NCBI GenBank assembly: GCA_017550035.1
Contig: JAFYLS010000100.1
Span: 1 to 35,286 of the forward strand
Origin: Clostridia bacterium
GTDB taxonomy: Bacteria > Bacillota > Clostridia > Christensenellales > Aristaeellaceae
Length of the DNA stretch: 35,286 nt
Direction of reading: 5' to 3'
Shown here: piece after piece, positions 1 to 7,113 of the stretch
Position numbering within the stretch: position 1 is the first letter of the stretch
Layout of the letters: every line of letters begins with the position of its first letter
Notes under the pieces: model-generated
Told to the model about the DNA's origin: nothing
Databases searched by the model: none
Seen by the model: only the letters and a program-made list of their open reading frames with translations
Position numbers and translations under genes: made by a program

Positions 1-1019
1 AGGGGGTCACCGTGCTGGTGGGTCAAAACGGCGCGGGCAAGACCAATCTGCTGGAGGCGGTTCATTTGTGCTGCCTTGGCAAGAGCCACCGTACCTCTTG
101 TGATAAGGATATGATTCGTTCAGGCTGCGAAACGGCTGCCGTGCAGGTGAATGTGCAGCGCCGGGACGGCGAACATCAGGTGGGCGTGCGGCTATACGAA
201 AACCAGCGCCGCAGGAAGCTTTTGTACCTCAATGGCAAAACGGCGTCCCGCATGGGCGAGCTGATGGGCCATGCCACCTGCGTGATCTTTTCCCCGGAAG
301 ATTTGACGCTGGTGCGCGGCGGGCCCAGTGACCGCAGGCGGTTTCTGGATATGCTTTTGTGCCAGCGGCAGCGGGCCTATTTCTATGCGCTGCAGAGCTA
401 TCAGACGGCGCTGAAGCAGCGGAATGCACTGCTGAAAAGTGGCGATCTCCGTCAGCTTGCCGCCTGGGATGAGGAACTGAGCAAGGCGGCTGTGCCTGTG
501 GTACGTTTGCGCCGGGATATTGCGGAAAGCATGGAAGGTCGTGCCCGGGGACATTACGCCTACATCGGCGGGCGAGAGCACGAGGTGTTTTCCCTCCACT
601 ATGAAGGACATCTGAAGGAAAGTCAGGACATTGCGGAGGATATGCTGCGCGGGCTGCATACCGCCCGGGAAGAGGATGTCCGCCGTCAGACCACATCCTT
701 CGGGCCGCACCGCGATGAACTGCTGCTGACGCTGTCCGGTGCGGAAATGAAGAGTTTTGCGTCTCAGGGGCAGGTGCGCACCGCTGCGCTGGCCATGAAG
801 CTTTCCGCCTTTGATCTCTTGGAAGAAAGCCAGCAGGAGCCGCCGCTTTTGCTGCTGGACGATGTGCTCAGCGAACTGGACCCCGAACGCCGCCGCAGGC
901 TGCTTTCCCGCATCGCCCATGTGCAGACGCTGCTTACCTGCACGGATCTGAGCGATTTGACCGGCGCTGCGCCCGAATGTGTGCTGCGTGTGGAAAACGG
1001 TGAACTGAACGAGGCGTAG
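1..1019 (+). CDS. recF: DNA replication and repair protein RecF (5' end outside window)
   Basis: RecF is an SMC/ABC-type ATPase that loads RecA at single-strand gaps together with RecO and RecR. The reading frame is already open at base 3 and enters straight into the Walker A motif GQNGAGKTN, so roughly the first 25 residues lie upstream of the window. The GTG at 12 is an internal codon, not the start. Further on are the ABC signature-like stretch SQGQVRTAALAMKL and Walker B LLLLDDVLSELD, which is the RecF/SMC order. The visible part (about 338 codons) plus the missing N-terminus gives the usual family length of about 360. recF usually follows dnaA-dnaN, so the replication origin may lie to the left; this is inference. 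The gene ends at TAG 1017-1019 and is followed by repeat-filled DNA. Confidence 0.95.
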   Translation, partial: GVTVLVGQNGAGKTNLLEAVHLCCLGKSHRTSCDKDMIRSGCETAAVQVNVQRRDGEHQVGVRLYENQRRRKLLYLNGKTASRMGELMGHATCVIFSPEDLTLVRGGPSDRRRFLDMLLCQRQRAYFYALQSYQTALKQRNALLKSGDLRQLAAWDEELSKAAVPVVRLRRDIAESMEGRARGHYAYIGGREHEVFSLHYEGHLKESQDIAEDMLRGLHTAREEDVRRQTTSFGPHRDELLLTLSGAEMKSFASQGQVRTAALAMKLSAFDLLEESQQEPPLLLLDDVLSELDPERRRRLLSRIAHVQTLLTCTDLSDLTGAAPECVLRVENGELNEA

Positions 1020-1020
1020 C

Positions 1021-1644
1021 TTGGGACTGTCCGTCCCAAACACTGACCAGGCCAAGGGACTTTGTCCCCTGGACCCCTACCAGGAGGCCAGCCTCCTGGA
1101 CCTCTTCTTTCGACAAACTTGAATCAAAAAATACTCCGTCTCCCGACATGTAACAGATTGGGGGACGGAGTATTTATTTGCCTCCCTTGTTAAAGGGAGG
1201 GGGACCGCTTGCGGTGGAGGGATTGAATAAGCATACCAGAAACATGTTGTGAGACGGGGTATTTCTTTATGCTAATATGGTCGAAAAGAAGTGGCGAAGC
1301 CACCGAGCTATGCATGTCGTGGCACGAAGATATGATACCATCCAACAGGGTCGAAACTGGGTCTGGGCACTGCCCGGCGCCCGATCCGCCCGGCGCAGCC
1401 AGCGCTTTGCGCAGCTGCGCTTTCTTCATCAAAAAAGCCGCCGAGAGAATTTATTCTCTCGTGGGCTTTATTTGATGAAGGTTTACGTTTTTCTCCGGGA
1501 GACGGAGAAAAACTGCGGATCGTGCTTACTTGCCGCGTCCTTACAGCAGAATTGGGAAACAACTTTGACCGGAAGGGAAACCCCTGTGACCAATACGATG
1601 GGGTCAAGGGGACTTAGTCCCCTTGCAGGGGGGACAGCGTCCCC
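1021..1644. repeat. Mosaic of perfect inverted repeats between recF and rlmH
   Basis: I see no gene in this stretch of about 670 bases. It is filled with short hairpins: 1021-1039 (TTGGGAC/GTCCCAA), 1052-1072 (one mismatch), 1080-1099 (9-bp arms, CCAGGAGGC), 1130-1174 (15-bp arms, one mismatch), 1181-1200 (CCTCCCTT arms), 1204-1215 (ACCGC/GCGGT), 1443-1460 (GAGAGAAT arms), 1488-1512 (10-bp arms), 1605-1625 (CAAGGGGAC arms) and 1630-1644 (GGGGAC arms). The open frames across it have no start signal or protein-like composition. It reads as several REP/MITE-like palindromic units inserted side by side. The 1130-1174 hairpin, followed by TATTTATTTG, may double as the recF terminator. Similar palindromes are common in gut Clostridia as far as I know, but I could not search. 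Confidence 0.75.
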
Positions 1645-1651
1645 AAAGAGA

Positions 1652-1680
1652 AACGCCCGCAAGTGCAGGCGTTGTTTTTT
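1652..1680 (-). terminator. Terminator downstream of rlmH, probably bidirectional
   Basis: AACGCC at 1652-1657 pairs with GGCGTT at 1668-1673. Read on the minus strand the hairpin lies just past the rlmH stop and is followed by TTTCTCTTT. On the plus strand it is followed by GTTTTTT, so it could stop transcription from both sides. Confidence 0.6.
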
Positions 1681-1692
1681 GTATGCGTTTTG

Positions 1693-2175
1693 TTATTTGT
1701 GGTACTTTTCCCCGGACAGGATCTTGCAGGCGCGGTAGGTCTGCTCCAGCAGCATGACCCGGGCCAATTGATGGGGGAAGGTCATGGGCGACATGGACAT
1801 CTTTTCATCAGCACGGCTGATGACCGCGGGACTCAGCCCCAATGAACCGCCGATGACGAACACCACGCGTTTGCCGGACAGCGCAAGGCTGTCCATTTTT
1901 TCTGCCAATTGCTCGCTGGACAGTTCCTTGGAGCGGATGCACAGCGCGATCACATGGTCCCGGGGTGTAATATGCTTGAGCAGGCTTTCGCCCTCTTTTT
2001 CCATGATCTTCTGCCGGTCGGCATCAGATGCATTCTTGGGTTCGGGCAGATCATCCACCTGAATCACTTCAAATTTCCCGTATCTGGACAGCCGTTTTTC
2101 ATACTCCCCGCAGGCGTCCAGCCAGTACTTTTCCTTGAGCCGACCCACGCACAAAAGTGCGGCGTTCATGTTCAT
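1693..2175 (-). CDS. rlmH: 23S rRNA (pseudouridine-1915 N3)-methyltransferase RlmH
   Basis: RlmH methylates N3 of pseudouridine 1915 in helix 69 of 23S rRNA, using S-adenosylmethionine, on assembled 70S ribosomes. The product of 160 residues matches the family length of about 159. The C-terminal SPOUT knot region is clear, with FVIGGSLGLS and the SPMTFPHQLARVMLLEQ stretch, ending in the typical tail GEKYHK. The ATG at 2175 overlaps the stop of the upstream HAD gene in an ATGA arrangement. A second ATG two codons in (2169) is the alternative start. The Shine-Dalgarno is weak, which suggests translational coupling. It is the last gene of the minus-strand operon that starts with the dipeptidase. 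Identification is firm. Confidence 0.96.
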   Translation of the reverse strand: MNMNAALLCVGRLKEKYWLDACGEYEKRLSRYGKFEVIQVDDLPEPKNASDADRQKIMEKEGESLLKHITPRDHVIALCIRSKELSSEQLAEKMDSLALSGKRVVFVIGGSLGLSPAVISRADEKMSMSPMTFPHQLARVMLLEQTYRACKILSGEKYHK

Positions 2176-2822
2176 GCTTCAAGCAGCGGGATTACGTGCG
2201 TGAGGGAGGGCAGCACGTGATCCACAAAAGGCTTCAGTTCGTCATGATATGGCAGCACATCCGGCACCATGCACACGGTGCACCCGGCGGCACGGCCGGC
2301 TTTTACGCCGTTGTAGCTGTCTTCCAATACCAGACAGTATTCAGGGCTGACGCCCAGTTTGTCTGCCGCGGCAAGGAAGATATCCGGCGCAGGCTTGCTG
2401 CGGGGCATGTCCACGCCGCTGACCAGCACGGAAAAATAGGGCAGAATGCCGGCCTTGTCCAGATAAACGCGGATGGTATCTTCCCCGCTGGAAGAGGCCA
2501 CTGCCATGGGCAGCTGCAGGCGCTTCATTTCTTCCAGCAGTTCGTGCACGCCTTCCTTCAGGGGCATTTGCCCCGTGGCGGCCAAATGGTGCATGCGGGT
2601 GGTGAAGGAAATGCGCAGCGCGTCATAATCCAGTTCCGGCGCCCATGCCATATAGACCTGCTTGGCGGCTTCAATGGTCATGCCGATGGTGCCGCGCACG
2701 GGTTCTTCTGCCAAAGCAATACCCTGTTCCTTCGCCGCGGCGATCATTTCAATAATGCCGATGCGTTCGCTGTCAAAGAGCAGCCCGTCCATATCAAACA
2801 ATGCGGCCTGAAATGCTGCCAT
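2172..2822 (-). CDS. HAD-superfamily IA phosphatase/phosphoglucomutase-like protein
   Basis: This is a 216-residue haloacid dehalogenase-type hydrolase of the beta-phosphoglucomutase/YcjU-like subgroup. Motif I is FDMDGLLFDSE, with nucleophile Asp10 and acid/base Asp12. A cap domain follows at about residues 18-85. Motif II is around Ser110-Ser112 (AVASSSGED), motif III is Lys143 (RSKPAPDIF), and motif IV is Glu167-Asp168 (VLEDSYNGVKAG), which binds Mg2+. Such enzymes hydrolyse or isomerise small phosphorylated metabolites such as sugar phosphates; the substrate cannot be told from sequence. Its stop overlaps the rlmH start, and 12 bases separate it from the LCP gene upstream, so it is an operon member. 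Fold assignment is safe and the specific role is unknown. Confidence 0.88.
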   Translation of the reverse strand: MAAFQAALFDMDGLLFDSERIGIIEMIAAAKEQGIALAEEPVRGTIGMTIEAAKQVYMAWAPELDYDALRISFTTRMHHLAATGQMPLKEGVHELLEEMKRLQLPMAVASSSGEDTIRVYLDKAGILPYFSVLVSGVDMPRSKPAPDIFLAAADKLGVSPEYCLVLEDSYNGVKAGRAAGCTVCMVPDVLPYHDELKPFVDHVLPSLTHVIPLLEA

Positions 2823-2834
2823 CTTGTGTACTCC

Positions 2835-3806
2835 TTATTCCATGACCACAAAGCTGCCGAAGAGGAAATCGTCCAGCGCCTTGCGGTTTTCGATGTAATC
2901 GATCTGCTGGGTAGCCATGCCGGCCACGGGCATCAATTCATAGGTGCCGTCAATGGGCATGCGGATGGATTCGATGGGCGTGCCCTTCAGATCCAATGCA
3001 ATGGTGAGCGCCTTGGTCATGTCCGCAGCGGTCATGTTGGTGAGCACGGTATTTTCCAGCACGGCCTGCATGATGTTGACGGCCTGCTCGTAGGTCACAT
3101 CCTTCAAACTGTCGCCGATGGTGGTGAGCACGGTGCGTGCGCGCTCGGTACGGCCCACATCCTGGGTTGCACCGGAGATGGTCTGCACCTTGCGGATGCG
3201 CATGTAGATCACCGCGGCATGGCCGGAGAAATGGTAGGTGCCGCCCTTGTTGATGGCAGGTTCGGTGGAGGAAGCAGAAATGCGGTAGTTCTTCAGATAA
3301 TTGGCTTCCTTGTCGGTGATGGTGATATCCACACCGCCCACGGCGTCCACAATGCGTTCCACCTGACCGAAGTCCACCACGATGTATTTGTCGATCCGCA
3401 GCCCGAAATGGCTGTTGATCACGCCTACCAGCGTTTCAATGCCGTTTTTGCCCGAGCCGTACTTGCCGCAGATGTTGTTGATGCGGCCGAAATCGCCGTC
3501 GGGACGCAAGACCAGCATATCGCGGATGAAGGAAGTCAGCATCACGCGGCGGGCATAGGTATCCACCGTCACCAGAATCAGGCCGTCGGTATGGCCCAGG
3601 TTTTCCAATTTGGCGTCCCACCGGTCGCAGCAGATGAGCATATAATGCTCAATGCCTTCGGGGGTGGGCGGAATCTCATTTTCGCTGAGCACGGGGATGG
3701 GATCGGGGTCCCGGGTGCTTTCGTACATGGAGGAAGAGGCCAGACTTGCCGGCATCATCAGCACGATGCACAGCAGCAGACACAGAAAACGAAAGAAAGT
3801 GCGCAT
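2835..3806 (-). CDS. LytR-CpsA-Psr (LCP) family protein, exported
   Basis: LCP proteins transfer undecaprenyl-linked glycopolymers (teichoic acid, capsule) to peptidoglycan at the outer membrane face. The 323-residue product begins with a signal peptide or anchor (residues 4-24, hydrophobic, ending PASLASS). LCP hallmarks follow: TDGLILVTVD (about 73-82), the Arg-Asp pair SFIRDM (Arg95, Asp96), GRINNICGKYG, the IDKYIVVDFGQVERIVDAVGGVDI block (about 138-161), and GRTERAR near 215. I chose ATG 3806 because AGAGG stands 8-9 bases upstream and the signal peptide starts there. The frame is open to 4052 but that part only mirrors the deaminase gene. It lies 13 bases after the deaminase. Weaker than family norm: the usual PRD-like motif reads IRD here. 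Confidence 0.88.
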   Translation of the reverse strand: MRTFFRFLCLLLCIVLMMPASLASSSMYESTRDPDPIPVLSENEIPPTPEGIEHYMLICCDRWDAKLENLGHTDGLILVTVDTYARRVMLTSFIRDMLVLRPDGDFGRINNICGKYGSGKNGIETLVGVINSHFGLRIDKYIVVDFGQVERIVDAVGGVDITITDKEANYLKNYRISASSTEPAINKGGTYHFSGHAAVIYMRIRKVQTISGATQDVGRTERARTVLTTIGDSLKDVTYEQAVNIMQAVLENTVLTNMTAADMTKALTIALDLKGTPIESIRMPIDGTYELMPVAGMATQQIDYIENRKALDDFLFGSFVVME

Positions 3807-3819
3807 AAGCAAAACCTCT

Positions 3820-4272
3820 TTATTCTTCTTCACGGACGTATTTTTCCAGCAGCACGCCCGTTTCGCGGAAAATCTCCAGCGAGAAATCGTCAGGATAGCC
3901 CTGTTCATATACCACCCGGCGGATGCCGCTGTTGCAGATGATGCGGGCGCAGGTGGAGCAGGGCTGGTGGGTGCAGTAAAGGGTAGCGCCGTCCAGTGAA
4001 ATGCCCAGTTTGGCGGCCTGGATGATGGCGTTCTGTTCTGCATGGGCGGCATAGCACATTTCAGCCCGCTGCCCGCTGGGAATACCCAGTTTGATGCGCA
4101 GACATTCGCCCTTTTCCTTGCAGGTTTTCATGCCGGCAGGGGCGCCGTTGTAGCCGGTGGTCATGATGCGCTTGTCTTTTACAATCACGCAGCCGATGCT
4201 GCGGCGGATGCAGCTGGACCATGTGGCTACCAGGTAGGACATTTCCATAAACCGTTTATCCCACTTGTTCAT
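3820..4272 (-). CDS. dCMP deaminase family protein (ComEB-like)
   Basis: This zinc-dependent cytidine/deoxycytidylate deaminase probably converts dCMP to dUMP for dTMP synthesis. The 150-residue product carries the catalytic HAE motif (His77, Glu79 in CYAAHAEQNAI) and the zinc motif PCSTCAR (Cys105, Cys108). The insertion with Cys51 and Cys57 fits the allosteric or second zinc region of dCMP deaminases. Three ATGs are possible (4281, 4278, 4272). I prefer 4272 because the AAAGG Shine-Dalgarno, which overlaps the stop of the upstream nucleosidase gene, then lies about 9 bases away. From 4281 there would be no spacing. A related ComEB-type role is possible since dCMP deaminases in Bacillota carry that name. 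Confidence 0.9.
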   Translation of the reverse strand: MNKWDKRFMEMSYLVATWSSCIRRSIGCVIVKDKRIMTTGYNGAPAGMKTCKEKGECLRIKLGIPSGQRAEMCYAAHAEQNAIIQAAKLGISLDGATLYCTHQPCSTCARIICNSGIRRVVYEQGYPDDFSLEIFRETGVLLEKYVREEE

Positions 4273-4284
4273 GTGCATCATCCT

Positions 4285-4971
4285 TTACAGGTGGTTGTAG
4301 AAAGCGCGCAGCAGCTTCTGGGAAGAAAGGGCGGCTTCCTTCACGTTTTCGCTGTATTCCTTTTCATTGCCCGTCAGGGTATCGGAAATGGCACGGTAAG
4401 CGCCGTAGGGCACGTTCATTTCATGGCATACCTGAGCAATGGCGCCGCCTTCCATATCGCAGGCTGCGCAGTTGAAGTGCTGACGCAGGAAGTTCTTTTT
4501 GTCCAGCGCGGCAATGAACTGATCACCGGTGGCAATGCCGGCGCACATGCCCATCAGGTTCTCTTCTGCACAGGCTTCGGTCATGGCGCGGGTGATTTTT
4601 TCATTGCAGGGAATTTCTACAATATTGATGCCCGGCACGCAGCCCAGCGGATCGCCGAAGGCGCAGGTATCAATGTCGTGCTGCACGGCAAAGTTGCCGA
4701 TCACGATATCGCCGATATCCAGCATATCGTCCAAAGCGCCTGCCACGCCGATGTTGATGATTTGATCGGGGGCATAGCGCAGAATCATGCACTGCGCGCA
4801 CATGGCAGCGTGAATTTTGCCGATGCCGCACTGGGAAAGGACGGTATCTTTTCCGTACAGCTTGCCCACATAGAAGGTGGCAAGCCCTACTTTTTCGGTA
4901 ACGGGATTTTCCATCTGATCCCGAAGATAGGTCACTTCGCTTTCCATGGCGCCGATGATGCCGATTTTCAT
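4285..4971 (-). CDS. mtnN: 5'-methylthioadenosine/S-adenosylhomocysteine nucleosidase
   Basis: The enzyme cleaves methylthioadenosine and S-adenosylhomocysteine to adenine plus the thioribose, clearing methylation and polyamine by-products and feeding the S-ribosylhomocysteine/AI-2 route. The 228-residue protein starts MKIGIIGAMESEV. Catalytic positions match the E. coli enzyme exactly: Glu12, Glu174 in DMEGG, and Asp197 in AISD. ATG 4971 is favoured by AAAGGAG eight bases upstream; the open frame extends to 5076 without a start signal. It sits 26 bases after the dipeptidase and 12 before the deaminase, in the same operon. As RlmH in this operon makes S-adenosylhomocysteine, there is a loose methylation link. 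Identification is firm. Confidence 0.95.
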   Translation of the reverse strand: MKIGIIGAMESEVTYLRDQMENPVTEKVGLATFYVGKLYGKDTVLSQCGIGKIHAAMCAQCMILRYAPDQIINIGVAGALDDMLDIGDIVIGNFAVQHDIDTCAFGDPLGCVPGINIVEIPCNEKITRAMTEACAEENLMGMCAGIATGDQFIAALDKKNFLRQHFNCAACDMEGGAIAQVCHEMNVPYGAYRAISDTLTGNEKEYSENVKEAALSSQKLLRAFYNHL

Positions 4972-4997
4972 AGGGGATTCTCCTTTGTATCTTCTTG

Positions 4998-5888
4998 TCA
5001 GATGCGGTCGTAGTATTTCAGCAGGTTTTCGCCGGCAATGCCCCGGGTGATCTTTTCGCCGAAGCGGCGGTTGCACACGTCCATCAGCAGGGGCAGTCCG
5101 GAGGGATCATCCAGATGAATGGGCTTCAAACTGCAGCCGTCAAAGTCGCTGCCGAAGCCGATTTTGCCTTCGCCGCCCATTTCCAGCATGTGTTCCAGAT
5201 GGTCCGCAACCAGTTCCAGGGTAATATCGCCCTTGGGAGCCAGGAAACGGCCGAAGAAGTTTACGCCCACATAGCCGCCGGCTTCAAAGAGCTTTTTCAG
5301 CTGTTCGTCGGTCAAATTGCGCTTGTGATCACACAGCGCACGGCAGCAGCTGTGGGAAGCCAGGGGCACAAAGCCCTTGTCCAGCAGGTCCCAGAACCCG
5401 CCTTCGTTCAAATGGCTCACGTCAATGGCCATTTTCTTTTCCGCCAGCTTGCGGCATACTTCCACGCCGAAGAGGGTCAGTTTATCGGTATCGTTGACAC
5501 AGGCGGGGGTGGCCACCACGTTCTGGTAGTTCCAGGTCAGCGCCGCCATGCGCACGCCCATGTTGTACCACTGGTCGATGATGTCCATGCCGTCATAGAG
5601 CAGATCGCAGCCTTCCACAGAAAGGAGGAAGGCCGTTTCGCCTTCTTTGGCGTCTCTGAGAGACAAAACCTGCTTCCAGCCCTGCTGCTTGAATTCGTCC
5701 AGCGCCTTGTACATTTTGCCAAAGCAATCGCGAATGGCTTCAATTTCCTTGCTGTCGCCGACGAACATGGCCAGCGTCTGCAGATTGACGCCGCCCTTTT
5801 TCAGCGTATCCAGCGTTACATCCCGTTTCTTTTCGGGTTCCATGGCAGCGGTAAACAATGTATCTGCATGGGTATCGCAAATCAACAT
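4998..5888 (-). CDS. Membrane dipeptidase-type peptidase (family M19)
   Basis: M19 enzymes are dinuclear zinc dipeptidases that hydrolyse dipeptides, including ones with D-amino acids. The 296-residue protein shows the full metal set: His7 and Asp9 (DTHADT), bridging Glu92 (VEGCD), His159 (DVSHL), His179 (ASHSCCR) and Asp248 (GSDFDG). No signal peptide is present, so it is likely cytoplasmic. ATG 5888 has GGAGG nine bases upstream. It is the first gene of the operon running down to rlmH and has a good promoter at 5987-6015. A role in D-Ala-D-Ala or peptide recycling is possible but not shown by the sequence. Confidence 0.92.
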   Translation of the reverse strand: MLICDTHADTLFTAAMEPEKKRDVTLDTLKKGGVNLQTLAMFVGDSKEIEAIRDCFGKMYKALDEFKQQGWKQVLSLRDAKEGETAFLLSVEGCDLLYDGMDIIDQWYNMGVRMAALTWNYQNVVATPACVNDTDKLTLFGVEVCRKLAEKKMAIDVSHLNEGGFWDLLDKGFVPLASHSCCRALCDHKRNLTDEQLKKLFEAGGYVGVNFFGRFLAPKGDITLELVADHLEHMLEMGGEGKIGFGSDFDGCSLKPIHLDDPSGLPLLMDVCNRRFGEKITRGIAGENLLKYYDRI

Positions 5889-5986
5889 GGGATCATACCT
5901 CCAACAAAAAAAGTGAGACGGATGCTCCGGAGAACATTCTACTCCGCAGCACCGGAAAAAAGTACACGCATTGACGTTTACAAAAT

Positions 5987-6024
5987 ATTATAACACAAAT
6001 TGGCCGCGCTGTCATTTCCTGACA
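5987..6024 (-). promoter_or_regulatory. Promoter of the dipeptidase-rlmH operon with overlapping palindrome
   Basis: On the minus strand there is a -35 box ATGACA (6010-6015), a 17-base spacer and a perfect -10 box TATAAT (5987-5992). The -35 is one arm of a perfect inverted repeat TGTCA-N5-TGACA (6010-6024), a possible operator. Confidence 0.7.
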
Positions 6025-6062
6025 GACGCTGCCCGTACTTTCCCTGTATTTTTGCGCGGATA

Positions 6063-6632
6063 TTAAGACGCTTTGGCCCCGCGGATCCGCTGGCGCTCTG
6101 CCTCTTTCTGAGCCCGGTATACAGACAAAATCAGCGCACGCAGCGCGCAGATCACCGCAATGCCCAGCACAGCGCCGCAAAAATCAATGGCAGAGTCCCG
6201 CAAGCTGCCTGCACGCCCGGGCGTAAACAGCTGGGAAAGTTCGTCTATCAGCCCGGCTGCGCCGCTGCAGATAACGGCTACCGTGACACGTGCCCACAAT
6301 TCCCAGACATGACACAGCGCTGCGCAGGTGATCAGCGCGCCCAATAGCGCATATTCCGAAAAATGGGCCAGTTTGCGCACAATGGGGTGCAGATAATCGA
6401 TCACGGCGTTTTGCTGGCTGCGGGACAGGCTGGCAAAATTCCCGTTCAGCCGGGGCGCCAGAAATTGAGTTACCTTGAGGCTCAGGGATGCGCTTTCGTC
6501 GCCCGTCTGTGCGGAGAAGCCATAAATGATGTAGAGCAAAAGAGCGATCAGCAACCAGCAGACAAGAGCCAGCACCAGACGCAGTTTGCGATGGGCGGGA
6601 GATACTGTATTCTCAGAGGAAAAATAAGACAT
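6063..6632 (-). CDS. VanZ-like family membrane protein
   Basis: VanZ-like proteins are small membrane proteins named after a teicoplanin-resistance accessory protein; their biochemical role is not established. The 189-residue product has about four hydrophobic segments (near 17-38, 92-110, 117-135 and 150-175). It carries the family signatures KLAHFSEYALLGAL and DELSQLFTPGRAGSLRDSAIDFCGAVLG (read here as two adjacent pieces, DELSQLFTPGRAG then SLRDSAIDF). I chose ATG 6632: AAAGGAG lies 14 bases upstream, and a -10 box at 6670-6675 means any longer form would begin inside the promoter. The upstream extension translates a low-complexity T-rich tract and is not real. The gene stands alone, with no van genes nearby. 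Confidence 0.88.
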   Translation of the reverse strand: MSYFSSENTVSPAHRKLRLVLALVCWLLIALLLYIIYGFSAQTGDESASLSLKVTQFLAPRLNGNFASLSRSQQNAVIDYLHPIVRKLAHFSEYALLGALITCAALCHVWELWARVTVAVICSGAAGLIDELSQLFTPGRAGSLRDSAIDFCGAVLGIAVICALRALILSVYRAQKEAERQRIRGAKAS

Positions 6633-6669
6633 GGGAAAATGAAATACTCCTTTCGGGATGTACAGGTTC

Positions 6670-6698
6670 ATTATACCATCCGGCGCAGGAAAACATAA
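6670..6698 (-). promoter_or_regulatory. Promoter of the VanZ-like gene
   Basis: Perfect -10 box TATAAT (6670-6675) preceded, after 17 bases, by a poor -35 TTATGT (6693-6698). It sits about 40 bases before the chosen start and argues against a longer protein. Confidence 0.5.
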
Positions 6699-6776
6699 CC
6701 GGAAAAAGAAAAAATAAAGCCGAAAAAAAGGAAAAAGCAAAAGAAAAAAGCAAAAGAAAAGAGCAAAAGAAAACAA
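6699..6776. repeat. A/G-rich low-complexity tract
   Basis: The plus strand is almost only A and G with a degenerate unit like AGCAAAAGAAAA repeated about three times. On the minus strand it is a long T-rich run after the terminator at 6777-6814 and before the VanZ promoter. Confidence 0.7.
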
Positions 6777-6814
6777 CCTTCCGGCACGGTCTGATAAAAA
6801 GACGAGCCGGAAGG
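6765..6814 (-). terminator. Terminator of the XRE/small-protein pair
   Basis: CCTTCCGGC (6777-6785) and GCCGGAAGG (6806-6814) form a perfect 9-bp stem. On the minus strand it is followed by TTGTTTTCTTTT. It lies 29 bases after the stop of the small gene at 6843. Confidence 0.8.
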
Positions 6815-6842
6815 CTGTTTTATTGCATGGGGCTGAAAGAAT

Positions 6843-7073
6843 TTACATCAGGAAATTGATAAAGGTATCGTCCGTTTGTACTTCCATCAGCGGCATATCA
6901 GTATGCTGCTTGCCCCATGCCCGCAGTTCACGCACGATATTGGCGCACTGCTTATAGGGTTTGCCCTGATGGTTTTTCTTCAGATACAGCCACAGCACAG
7001 GCGCGTTGAAAAGCAGTTTGGTGGGCATACGAAAGGTAAAGCGAAAATCAGAGGATTGAATATGGATTCGCAT
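6843..7073 (-). CDS. Small conserved protein resembling the regulator's C-terminal domain
   Basis: This 76-residue protein has no named function that I can give. Its N-terminus MRIHIQSSDFRFTFRMPTKL and its end LMEVQTDDTFINFL resemble residues 88-169 of the XRE regulator encoded just upstream (LRIYVF, ISIPLMLCKIML, LVEVDATDGVYVRV). So it looks like a stand-alone copy of that sensor-like domain. From memory, Bacillota have many such 75-90 residue proteins ending in an EVxxxDG-type motif, often beside XRE or DUF4097 genes. AAGGGGG lies about 9 bases before ATG 7073. The 40-base gap to the regulator and the shared terminator indicate one operon. No membrane segment is convincing. Confidence 0.8.
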   Translation of the reverse strand: MRIHIQSSDFRFTFRMPTKLLFNAPVLWLYLKKNHQGKPYKQCANIVRELRAWGKQHTDMPLMEVQTDDTFINFLM

Positions 7074-7113
7074 GGAAATTCCCCCTTTCTTTCATCGGTG
7101 TTCATCCAAGCGG

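Noticed and set aside
1277..1738. Possible small gene in the recF-rlmH gap
   Set aside because: It crosses several hairpins and the terminator, has no Shine-Dalgarno, and its translation has no recognisable features.
2157..3941. Plus-strand open frame of 594 codons
   Set aside because: Antisense to the HAD and LCP genes, without a start signal, and with shadow-type composition.
3807..4052. N-terminal extension of the LCP protein
   Set aside because: The extra codons overlap the deaminase gene and have no start signal. The signal peptide and ribosome site fit ATG 3806.
6633..6776. N-terminal extension of the VanZ-like protein
   Set aside because: It translates a low-complexity T-rich tract and would begin upstream of the promoter's -10 box.
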